Positions 18,175 to 26,287 of a stretch of DNA of 64,000 nucleotides are shown here, piece after piece (within the stretch, counting starts at the first letter, position 1; every line of letters starts with the position of its first letter). This DNA is from JBEKTW01 sp963727845. Its GTDB lineage: Bacteria > Bacteroidota > Ignavibacteria > UBA10030 > SZUA-254. Under the pieces are notes generated by a model. That model did no database searches and was not told the DNA's origin. It saw only the letters and a program-made list of their open reading frames with translations. The stretch is from contig CAVSHI010000002.1 of the NCBI GenBank assembly GCA_963727845.1, positions 1,240,001 through 1,304,000 of the forward strand, given 5' to 3'. The position numbers and the translations under genes were made by a program.

Positions 18175-18414
18175 TTACCCATTTAGAGATTTGAGGTATC
18201 TTCCGATACCGCGCGATTTTATAATACGCTCTTTCTCCATTGCTGCGGAGCGCGTCTCGAACTCTTCGACATGGACAATTCTCCATGGAATCCCAGAGCG
18301 CGTCGACCGCGTCTCACCGGCATTGTGTTCGCCGAGCCTGTTCTCCACGTTCTTAGCATGACCAGCGTAATATCTTTCCGTCACCATGCTTTGCAGGATA
18401 TAGACGAAGATCAT
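18175..18414 (-). CDS. Small GIY-YIG nuclease-domain protein
   Basis: A 79-aa single-domain GIY-YIG endonuclease of the UPF0213-like group. The GIY strand is MIFVYILQSM, the YIG position reads YYAGHAKNVENRLGEHN with conserved Arg and His/Asn, and the catalytic Glu lies in AAMEKERIIKSRG. The ATG at 18414 is only 2 nt after the 3' end of tRNA-Pro, so no separate promoter or ribosome site fits and expression probably depends on read-through of the tRNA transcript. The in-frame extension to 18498 is the tRNA itself and is rejected as coding. The role is unknown; see findings. Confidence 0.85.
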   Translation of the reverse strand: MIFVYILQSMVTERYYAGHAKNVENRLGEHNAGETRSTRSGIPWRIVHVEEFETRSAAMEKERIIKSRGIGRYLKSLNG

Positions 18415-18416
18415 AG

Positions 18417-18491
18417 TCGGGGCGGGCGGATTCGAACCGCCGACCTCTTGGTCCCGAACCAAGCGCTCTAGCCGGGCTGAGCCACGCCCCG
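18417..18491 (-). tRNA. tRNA-Pro (anticodon CGG)
   Basis: 75 nt folding into a complete cloverleaf: acceptor CGGGGCG/CGCCCCG with discriminator A73, D-stem GCTC/GAGC, anticodon stem CTTGG/CCAAG with loop TTCGGGA (anticodon CGG), variable loop AGGTC, T-stem GGCGG/CCGCC with loop TTCGAAT. No CCA is encoded. The C1-G72 pair and A73 are proline tRNA identity features. It is the only intact copy; the array lies directly upstream and the GIY-YIG gene directly downstream. A -10-like CATAAT lies 7 nt before nucleotide 1. Confidence 0.96.
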
Positions 18492-18492
18492 A

Positions 18493-20262
18493 TTGCAAAT
18501 TATGTGTGAAGTATTTGAAAAACTCTCAAACCAAACTACCCAAGGCTCTCTGAACCGCCGACCTTGGCGCCGCAGGCGCCACGCTCTAGCCGGGCTGAGC
18601 CACGCCCCGATTGCAAATTATCTGTGAAGTATTTGAAAAACTCTCAAACCAAACTACCCAAGGCTCTCTGAACCGCCGACCTTGGCGCCGCAGGCGCCAC
18701 GCTCTAGCCGGGCTGAGCCACGCCCCGATTGCAAATTATGTGTGAAGTATTTGAAAAACTCTCAAACCAAACTACCCAAGGCTCTCTGAACCGCCGACCT
18801 TGGCGCCGCAGGCGCCACGCTCTAGCCGGGCTGAGCCACGCCCCGATTGCAAATTATCTGTGAAGTATTTGAAAAACTCTCAAACCAAACTACCCAAGGC
18901 TCTCTGAACCGCCGACCTTGGCGCCGCAGGCGCCACGCTCTAGCCGGGCTGAGCCACGCCCCGATTGCAAATTATGTGTGAAGTATTTGAAAAACTCTCA
19001 AACCAAACTACCCAAGGCTCTCTGAACCGCCGACCTTGGCGCCGCAGGCGCCACGCTCTAGCCGGGCTGAGCCACGCCCCGATTGCAAATTATCTGTGAA
19101 GTATTTGAAAAACTCTCAAACCAAACTACCCAAGGCTCTCTGAACCGCCGACCTTGGCGCCGCAGGCGCCACGCTCTAGCCGGGCTGAGCCACGCCCCGA
19201 TTGCAAATTATGTGTGAAGTATTTGAAAAACTCTCAAACCAAACTACCCAAGGCTCTCTGAACCGCCGACCTTGGCGCCGCAGGCGCCACGCTCTAGCCG
19301 GGCTGAGCCACGCCCCGATTGCAAATTATCTGTGAAGTATTTGAAAAACTCTCAAACCAAACTACCCAAGGCTCTCTGAACCGCCGACCTTGGCGCCGCA
19401 GGCGCCACGCTCTAGCCGGGCTGAGCCACGCCCCGATTGCAAATTATGTGTGAAGTATTTGAAAAACTCTCAAACCAAACTACCCAAGGCTCTCTGAACC
19501 GCCGACCTTGGCGCCGCAGGCGCCACGCTCTAGCCGGGCTGAGCCACGCCCCGATTGCAAATTATCTGTGAAGTATTTGAAAAACTCTCAAACCAAACTA
19601 CCCAAGGCTCTCTGAACCGCCGACCTTGGCGCCGCAGGCGCCACGCTCTAGCCGGGCTGAGCCACGCCCCGATTGCAAATTATGTGTGAAGTATTTGAAA
19701 AACTCTCAAACCAAACTACCCAAGGCTCTCTGAACCGCCGACCTTGGCGCCGCAGGCGCCACGCTCTAGCCGGGCTGAGCCACGCCCCGATTGCAAATTA
19801 TCTGTGAAGTATTTGAAAAACTCTCAAACCAAACTACCCAAGGCTCTCTGAACCGCCGACCTTGGCGCCGCAGGCGCCACGCTCTAGCCGGGCTGAGCCA
19901 CGCCCCGATTGCAAATTATCTGTGAAGTATTTGAAAAACTCTCAAACCAAACTACCCAAGGCTCTCTGAACCGCCGACCTTGGCGCCGCAGGCGCCACGC
20001 TCTAGCCGGGCTGAGCCACGCCCCGATTGCAAATTATCTGTGAAGTATTTGAAAAACTCTCAAACCAAACTACCCAAGGCTCTCTGAACCGCCGACCTTG
20101 GCGCCGCAGGCGCCACGCTCTAGCCGGGCTGAGCCACGCCCCGATTGCAAATTATCTGTGAAGTATTTGAAAAACTCTCAAACCAAACTACCCAAGGCTC
20201 TCTGAACCGCCGACCTTGGCGCCGCAGGCGCCACGCTCTAGCCGGGCTGAGCCACGCCCCGA
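18493..20262 (-). repeat. 118-bp tandem array of truncated tRNA-Pro-like units (15 heads)
   Basis: Units begin at 18551 and every 118 bp to 20203 (15 heads; the last has no linker). Each has a 59-nt head and a 58-nt linker plus one junction base. In minus orientation the head equals tRNA-Pro nucleotides 1-28, then a replaced anticodon arm TGGCGCC-TGC-GGCGCCA, then the native variable loop and 5' T-arm up to TTC, where tRNA homology stops; the 3' T-arm and acceptor strand are missing. The linker is identical to the one before the intact tRNA (18493-18550). Units are identical except for one G/C site in the linker. The array encodes no protein and has the same orientation as the tRNA. Confidence 0.95.
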
Positions 20263-20345
20263 ATGAACCTGAGTTGGTTAGAAGCTATAAATCGAATAAT
20301 GTCTAATCCACCCTCAAGGTACAAAAAAACGATGGAAAATAAAAA

Positions 20346-20372
20346 TCCCCCGTCGGCGACCGCCAACGGGGC
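20346..20372 (-). terminator. Rho-independent terminator after the secreted protein gene
   Basis: Minus-strand hairpin CCCCGTTGGCG-GT-CGCCGACGGGG followed by GATTTTTATTTT. It would end transcription from the 20656-21624 gene before the tRNA-like array, so the array must use its own promoter(s). Confidence 0.75.
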
Positions 20373-20430
20373 CTTGCCGCCCCCCAACGAGCAAAGTTGA
20401 CATTCTTGCGTCGTTACAAAGGCTATCCGG

Positions 20431-20638
20431 GTGTTGAAAAACACAAAAGGGAGTGTCTCTGCGATCCCGTTCCGAACACCTTCGGAACGGGAGAAGCAGT
20501 CTGATGTTTTTGCTTGAAGAGTGAGATTGCTTCGTCGTCCCGCCCTTCTGCGCCAGAGGCGCATCCGCCTCTGGCGGAGACAAGCTCAGGGCGGGACTCC
20601 TCGCAAAGACGGGAGAAATGCTTTTCCGACAGCCGGCC
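20431..20638. mobile_element. MITE-like element, copy 1, carrying two inserted palindromes
   Basis: 208 bp sharing its outer parts with 45485-45629: TGTTGAAAAACACAAAAGGG at one end, AGAGTGAGATTGCTTCGTCG in the middle and CTCCTCGCAAAGACGGGAGA near the other end. Relative to that copy, the two internal loop regions are replaced by palindromes at 20465-20492 (28 nt) and 20538-20596 (59 nt, with a nested 26-nt hairpin at 20551-20576). All have TCCCG...CGGGA ends except the nested one. The terminal inverted repeat is decayed here. No transposase gene is in the window. Confidence 0.75.
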
Positions 20639-20655
20639 AGATCCCACTAAGCAGA

Positions 20656-20877
20656 TTACTGTATTGTAAACACGTTGGACGCGAGGGTATCCGGATACGT
20701 CCCCGGTATCAAGCCATAAATCGTCACAACTCTGAACGTGCCGGCTGAAGCAAGTCTGATGTAAACGGAGAACAAGGAATCCGTTTCGATTGCCGTCCAG
20801 GCAGGGTATATTGCCAGACATGCTGAATTCCACAATGGCACACCCACAGACCAAACGTTTTCCTGCATTGTGTCAAC
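20656..20877 (-). pseudogene. C-terminal part of the secreted protein beyond an in-frame TGA
   Basis: The frame of the 20878-21624 gene continues without shift after its TGA: VDTMQENVWSVGVPLWNSAC, then AGTFRVVTIYGLIPGTYP, to a stop at 20656. The text completes a beta-sandwich resembling the BsuPI (intracellular proteinase inhibitor) domain started just before the stop (VLFQIRNWTDSTFVFPS). Full length would be 322 aa. This is most simply a nonsense mutation, with a sequencing error possible. Confidence 0.7.
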
Positions 20878-21624
20878 TCAATAGTCGATCTGTTCACAAG
20901 ACGGAAAGACGAATGTTGAATCAGTCCAATTGCGAATCTGAAAAAGAACTCTTGCGCTCCCTGAAGATCGCACATACTCGACGGAATCCGTTTTCATGAC
21001 AAGTGCGCCTTGCGAATGAAGGATCAACTGTCCGTTCTGGCTCACTTTCACCCAGTATCCATGCCCCGGTTCAATAATCGTGGCAATAAAATATCCTTGA
21101 TTGTAGCCGAAAAACTGAGGCAGCGTAATCGCAGGCGGCACCTCAACGATGCTGTTTACACTTACAGGAAAACTGATCGATCCAATAAGATTCCAACCCG
21201 CAACGACATTGATCGTATCCGTGGTTACGACCGTATCATACAAACAGATCGTTTGAGCACTGTCAAACTTCAACCAATAGCCCATGCCCCATCTTAGAGT
21301 GTCATCTCTCATGTATCCTCCGCAGTAACAAAAGGCAGCGGACACGGCGGTGGGGAACTGTACAATTGTTCTTCCATCGAACCCCTTCACCGGTAACGAA
21401 ACTAGATTCCATCCGGCAGAAAAACTGATGCAGACACTGTCATTCTGATCGAGCCGGGATGCTTGATGGAAAGTTCCTGACGCGGTAGGCAAAGCGCCGT
21501 TGAAAAGAAATCCCGCAAGTAAGACAAGCAAGAAGCACACAACCCGCCGTGCCACATATTTTGGCACAAGCGGGTTCTTTTTCGAACTCACGGGTTTGCC
21601 ATCGGACAGATGTAATAACCTCAT
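20878..21624 (-). CDS. Secreted/surface protein, truncated by an in-frame stop
   Basis: 248 aa. The N-terminus has a long charged head and a hydrophobic signal segment (VVCFLLVLLAGFLFNGALP). Two repeats of a GWNL motif follow: SFSAGWNLVSLPVKGFDG and VAGWNLIGSISFPVSVN, each with a later GYW(L/V)K(F/V) motif, a pattern common in secreted proteins of this bacterial group. The last part begins a BsuPI-like domain that is cut by TGA at 20878-20880. The gene is isolated, with a terminator downstream of the full-length frame. Function unknown. Confidence 0.7.
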   Translation of the reverse strand: MRLLHLSDGKPVSSKKNPLVPKYVARRVVCFLLVLLAGFLFNGALPTASGTFHQASRLDQNDSVCISFSAGWNLVSLPVKGFDGRTIVQFPTAVSAAFCYCGGYMRDDTLRWGMGYWLKFDSAQTICLYDTVVTTDTINVVAGWNLIGSISFPVSVNSIVEVPPAITLPQFFGYNQGYFIATIIEPGHGYWVKVSQNGQLILHSQGALVMKTDSVEYVRSSGSARVLFQIRNWTDSTFVFPSCEQIDY

Positions 21625-21694
21625 GATTCGCCCCTAATTGATGTCATACAAAGGTAACGAATTTTCGAATTCGAGTCAAGTGTTCCTCAAAACT

Positions 21695-23768
21695 TCATTC
21701 TGAAAAGATTGTCTTTTTTGCCGTCCACAGCTTGTCTGAAGTTGCGGTGATAATTACTTTTCCAGCTTTAGTTGTAGATTGGATCAACACCGTCGCAATC
21801 CCTGCTTCGGCTTCAACAATCGGTGGACTGACAACCCGGGCGTTTCCCGCGAGCTTAAAAGTCACAGTGTTTGTGGCATCCGGAACGGGATGTTCCTGAG
21901 CATCGAGCACGTACGCCCGGACAAAGACAACATCAGCCCCATCCGCAGACAACGATTTCGGGCCCGTTGCGACAACAATTTTCAACTGTGCGGGAATGCC
22001 GGGAGTGAAGACACTATCCATCGCGACCGCCTTCCCTCCCAGGTACCCAACCGCTTTCAGCTCCCCCGGTTCGTATGTCACCTTTTCGAATGTGTAGGGT
22101 GCGTGTTCGAGGTTCCGGCAGTTCCCTCCATCAAAGGCAGTTCCGCCCTTATCGTAATCGGTACCGTACTGTGTATCCGGCCCGCTGTCGGGCTTTTGCC
22201 TTGCAACCCTTTCCCCGTTAACGAACAATTCCACTTCATCGCAGTTACTGTAGACAACCACTTTGCGCACCGGCGCGCCTTTCATCCAGTAATTTGCGAT
22301 GTGGACCACCGGTCCTTGTTCGGTACCGGATGGTTGCTTATCCTCCGGATCGCGCTGACTCTGGAAAAAATAATAGGAGAATTTTGGGAGGCGGAAAATG
22401 TCGGCCGGCCCCCAGGCTTCGATTCCGTAGATGATGCCGGCAACGCCGTCAAACATCGCCCAGTTCAGATCTCCGATGCAGCGCGGATAGAGGAGACGAT
22501 TTTTGTTTTGAGACCACTGGAGATTCCATGCCTGTTGCAGCAGCCCTTCTTCGCCGTCTCCCCGCAGATGACGTGTCGTGCTCGAGCCGCCACCGAATTC
22601 ATAATCCCCGTACTCGCGGATAAGAAAGGGCCGGTCCGGATATGTGTTGTTATCACGGCCCTTTGTGTCTTCGTCCCAATCATCATAGGGAACATCCCAG
22701 CACGCTTTCGTGAAGTACGAATCGCCGCTTGTCAAGAAATTCTCACCGATGAATTCTTCCTTTGCCACTTCCACTTGTGTGCACCGGAATTCTGCCGGCG
22801 GATACGCCTCATTCAGACTCATTTCCCAGAGAAGAACGGCGGGATGATTCCGGTCGCGCCGGATCGTTGAGCGAATATCGCGGAACACACGGTCGATAAA
22901 GACCTGCGATTTGTTAAAAAATTGCCATCCGGGGATACAGTCCAGAGCAAGAAGCCCTAATTCATCACACGCATCCAGTACTGACGGATCCTGCGGATAA
23001 TGAGCGAGCCGCACGCAATTCATCCCGGCATTTTTGATCAGCCAGATGTCCCGATAGTTCGCATTCGCCGACAATGCATTTCCGATCCACGGATAGGACA
23101 TGTGCCTGTTGGTTCCACGAATTCGGAACGGGATCCCGTTGATTTTCAATCCTTCAGAACGGGTCACAGTGAACGAACGGATCCCGATGCGCGTACTCCT
23201 TTCGTCTATTGTTCGTCCGCCGTCTCTCAGCACCGTGTGCAATGTGTAGAGATACGGATGGTCGGGATGCCAGAGACGCGGATTCTTCACAACAAGTGCA
23301 AGTCCGGCGTGCCGATCAGCATCCCGATGAACATTCAGGAATTCACTTTCCCCGCGGGCGACAATGCTCTGCGCGTCGTCGATAATTTCCTGCACGACTG
23401 TACAGGAGCGGTTCACGGTATCATCATTCCTGATATGTGTCTGGATATTCACTTGCGCGGATAGATCGGACACATGTTCGTATGTGACAAATATTCCTCC
23501 CCCGTGCGGGATGTTCGCGACAACCGCGTCGGTAATGTGGAGTGGATCGCTCACGTACAATCGGGCCTGCCGATAGATCCCGGAGTAGTACAGAAAATCA
23601 AGCCGGCGGACAGGTTTCCCCGGGGGGATGAGTGGATTATCCCGATTATCAACTTTCAGGAAGAATGAGTTGTCTCGACCGTATCTCCCCGATCCACTGA
23701 TATCGATCGTGAACGGAAGATATCCACCCGCCTGTTGAGATACATATTTTCCATTGAACCAGAACGTC
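21695..23768 (-). pseudogene. Glycoside hydrolase family 2, main part after a +1 frameshift
   Basis: About 690 codons in the +1 frame relative to the N-terminal part. Just after the shift the frame reads WFNGKYVSQQAGGYLPFTID, the end of the GH2 sugar-binding domain. The Ig-like middle domain follows, then the TIM barrel with GIPFRIRGTNRHMSYPWIG, NCVRLAHYPQDPSVLDACDE and the acid/base region LLWEMSLNEAYPPAEF; RNHPAVLLWEMSLNE fits the GH2 acid/base Glu site. LIREYGDYEF contains a candidate nucleophile Glu. A C-terminal DUF4982/Big1-like region ends the protein. An internal ATG at 23560 could give a truncated product. The substrate may be a beta-galactoside or similar; this is not provable. Confidence 0.85.
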
Positions 23769-24572
23769 AGTCAACTGCATTGCTCCTCCGAATTCTACCG
23801 TGACATGTTTACCACGAAGCGATTTGTCGAGCTTGAACGTCTTGCGGTAATACGCGATACCCTCCCAGGGATTCGCAATGATGAGGGGTTCGATAACAGC
23901 AGTGTGCGGCAACGTCACTTTCCGCCATGTATTTTTTGTCAGCTTCTTTAATTCCTCGAGGAGCGAGTGGTCGGGGCTTGCGGTATCGGCCGATGAGGCG
24001 ACAAATTCTGTGAGAAATTGATCTGTCCAGTTCTTACCCAGGACCCGGGGGGATTTCTTCAGCAGTCCTATCTCGGCGATGCTCGCGAATTGATTGCCGG
24101 AATAATTGGATTTCACGACCAGCCTGATGAAGCGTCCTGATCTCGGCTTGAAAAAATTCACAACCTGCATCCGCCGACTATTCTTGAATTCCCCATCGAT
24201 GACCGGAGCGCCCCACCGGAGCGTGTCCTCGCTGACGTACAGTTCAAAATTCTTGATCATACCGTTTTCATTTCCATCCTGGCGCGGGAGATAGGTCAGA
24301 GCACCGATATCATAGGGTCGTCCGAGATCGATCTTCATTTCATGGGGAAGTGGTGCTTCACTCGAACCCGGAATGAGTTTCCATTCTTTTTTCGGAATCT
24401 CCTTCCTTCCGGCGACGGCATCTTCCATTTCATCTACCCGGGTGAACTCCCAGCCTTGGTTGAACGTCGTACCATATCCCGACGGCCGTATCAAATGATC
24501 CTTGCCGCCCCCCGCCGATCCACGGCAGACCATCAAGAGCGGGAGAAGCACCGTGAGTGTAAAATGACGCAT
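23762..24572 (-). CDS. Glycoside hydrolase family 2, N-terminal part (frameshifted)
   Basis: Start MRHFTLTVLLPLLMVCRGSA at 24572 is a signal peptide with a lipobox-like Cys; the frame to 24641 adds non-conserved residues and overlaps miaA. A discoidin/F5-8C-like segment follows (IDLGRPYDIGALTYLPRQDG, GRFIRLVVKSNYSGNQFASI), then the GH2 N-terminal domain (NPWEGIAYYRKTFKLD, VTVEFGGAMQLTDV). After TDV the frame departs from GH2 consensus (LVQWKIC...) and runs on without similarity to 23649; the +1 frame continues correctly. Repairing one base gives 958 residues, a usual size for such enzymes. Confidence 0.85.
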
Positions 24573-24604
24573 CTTCTCTTTCTTCGATAAACGCACTACC
24601 CCTA

Positions 24605-25570
24605 TCAACGACAATCCCCGAGAAAAAAACGACAGATCCAATCAACGACTTCCGGGAAGTCTTTCTCTCCATTCATCCCAAACCAGCGAATGCGATCATC
24701 CCGGCGGAACCACGTCAACTGACGCTTGGCAAATCTTCGCGTGTTCTGCTTGATGAGTTCGACCATCCGCTCATGGGTGATGTTACCATGGATATTCTCA
24801 ATAGCTTCCTTGTATCCAACAGTCTGCAATGAATTCAATGTGGAAGAATAGCCGAGGCGTTGCAACCCTCGTACCTCATCCAGCAAGCCCTGTTCGACCA
24901 TCCTGTCCACCCTTTCGTTGATACGCTCGTAGAGCGCCTTTCGCTCCCACTGAAGGCCGGCAAAGCGAGGTGTGAATCGTATTTCGATTCGCGATTCCTG
25001 AAGTTTTGAAAACGGGATCCCCGTCAGATGGTACACCTCAAGGGCGCGGATTATTCTCCGTTCGTTGCTGGGCAGCATTCCCGATGCGGCGACAGGGTCG
25101 ACTCGCTTCAGATCGGTGAGAAGAGCTCCTGCCCCTTCTGCCTTCAACCGCTCGGCCAGGGTTTTCCGTAGAGTCTTGTCTGCCGGCGGACCCTCAAAGA
25201 ACCCATCCACGAGCGACTGGACGTACAATCCTGATCCACCGACCACGAGCGGGATTTTTTTTCGCGAGAAAATATCGTCGATCACTTCACGCCCGCGCTT
25301 TCCGAATTCGCCCGCATTGAATTCCCGGTCGGGCGACAGCTCGTTCACAAAATGATGGGGTACGAGAGCCAACTCTTCGGCGCTCGGCTTGGCCGTCCCG
25401 ATATCCATATGACGATACACCTGACGGGAATCCGCGGAGATGATTTCGGCGTTAAGTTGCCGGGCGAGGAGAAGTGAAACGGGAGTTTTGCCGGAAGCGG
25501 TGGGCCCGACGAGGACGAGGACGTCCCTTTTCCCATACGAAATGAGATGTGAGTGATCCGGATTACTCAT
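24605..25570 (-). CDS. miaA: tRNA dimethylallyltransferase MiaA
   Basis: Transfers a dimethylallyl group to A37 of tRNAs reading UNN codons. P-loop LVGPTASGKTPVSLLLARQL, then the MiaA signature ISADSRQVYRHMDIGTAKPS and VGGSGLYVQSLVDGFFEGP. KQNTRRFAKRQLTWFRRD near the C-terminus is also diagnostic. 321 aa. It follows pcm by 20 bp and lies 32 bp ahead of the GH2 gene. Together with ispH and mtaB it adds to the tRNA A37 chemistry in this window. Confidence 0.97.
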   Translation of the reverse strand: MSNPDHSHLISYGKRDVLVLVGPTASGKTPVSLLLARQLNAEIISADSRQVYRHMDIGTAKPSAEELALVPHHFVNELSPDREFNAGEFGKRGREVIDDIFSRKKIPLVVGGSGLYVQSLVDGFFEGPPADKTLRKTLAERLKAEGAGALLTDLKRVDPVAASGMLPSNERRIIRALEVYHLTGIPFSKLQESRIEIRFTPRFAGLQWERKALYERINERVDRMVEQGLLDEVRGLQRLGYSSTLNSLQTVGYKEAIENIHGNITHERMVELIKQNTRRFAKRQLTWFRRDDRIRWFGMNGEKDFPEVVDWICRFFLGDCR

Positions 25571-25590
25571 ACCTCATGCCCCGGATCCCC

Positions 25591-26259
25591 TCAGAGGGAC
25601 TTCCACCCTTTCTTGCCGATGAGCGGAACGAATTTGAATCCCCCCATTTCCCGTTGTTCATAATGGTCATTCACGCGGCGGATAATGTGAAGATTCTGCA
25701 CGTCCAAATCTCCGATCGGAATTACCATCACCCCGCCTTCCGCAAGCTGCTGAAGGAGTGGTTCCGGAACTTCCGGCGCGCCGGCGGTGACGATGATGCC
25801 GTCAAAAGGAGCGAATTCCTTCCAACCGATGGTTCCGTCGCCGCCCTTTGAAGCGATATCGTATCCGAGTTTTTCGAATCTCGCCCGGGCCTCGGCAAGC
25901 AGACCCAAGTGACGCTCGATCGTAAATACCCGTGCCCCCATTTCTGCGAGAATTGCGGCCTGATATCCGGACCCGGTTCCGATTTCGAGAATCCTGCTGT
26001 TTGGTTTTACTCCCAGACATTCCGTCATGCATGCGACGGTATACGGCTGGGAAATTGTCTGTGAGGATCCGATCGGAAGGGCACAGTCATCGTAGGCACG
26101 ATTGGAAAACGGCTCCCTGACAAATAACCTGCGGTCAATGGCGGACATCGCCTCCAGCAATCGCTCATCGAGGATGGATCGTTCCCGGAGCAGCTGAATC
26201 ATCTCCTCACGTTCGGCATTCACCCGTAAGGACGTCATTCTCAAATGTGGCTTTTGCAT
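25591..26259 (-). CDS. pcm: Protein-L-isoaspartate O-methyltransferase
   Basis: SAM-dependent repair enzyme that methylates isoaspartyl residues in aged proteins. The SAM motif is RILEIGTGSGYQAAILAEMG. The substrate region SSQTISQPYTVACMTECL and the C-terminal RVNDHYEQREMGGFKFVPLI match the family. 222 aa. It lies 28 bp after cdaA and 20 bp before miaA, in one direction. Confidence 0.95.
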   Translation of the reverse strand: MQKPHLRMTSLRVNAEREEMIQLLRERSILDERLLEAMSAIDRRLFVREPFSNRAYDDCALPIGSSQTISQPYTVACMTECLGVKPNSRILEIGTGSGYQAAILAEMGARVFTIERHLGLLAEARARFEKLGYDIASKGGDGTIGWKEFAPFDGIIVTAGAPEVPEPLLQQLAEGGVMVIPIGDLDVQNLHIIRRVNDHYEQREMGGFKFVPLIGKKGWKSL

Positions 26260-26287
26260 GTTGGATGAAGATTACAGGAGGCGCGGG

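Noticed and set aside
18415..18498. Longer GIY-YIG reading frame starting at 18498
   Set aside because: The added 28 codons are the antisense-free reading of tRNA-Pro itself; the domain starts at 18414.
18493..20262. CRISPR array or integron cassette array
   Set aside because: The repeated part is the whole 118-bp unit with no variable spacers, and there are no cas or integrase genes; the heads are tRNA-derived.
18551..20262. Fifteen additional functional tRNA genes
   Set aside because: Each head lacks the 3' T-arm and acceptor strands and has no U33-type anticodon loop, so no cloverleaf can form.
20878..20880. Selenocysteine codon
   Set aside because: No SECIS-like hairpin is seen next to the TGA and the protein is not a redox family.
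21779..22870. 363-aa plus-strand open frame over the GH2 gene
   Set aside because: Antisense shadow; the minus strand encodes a clear GH2 catalytic domain.
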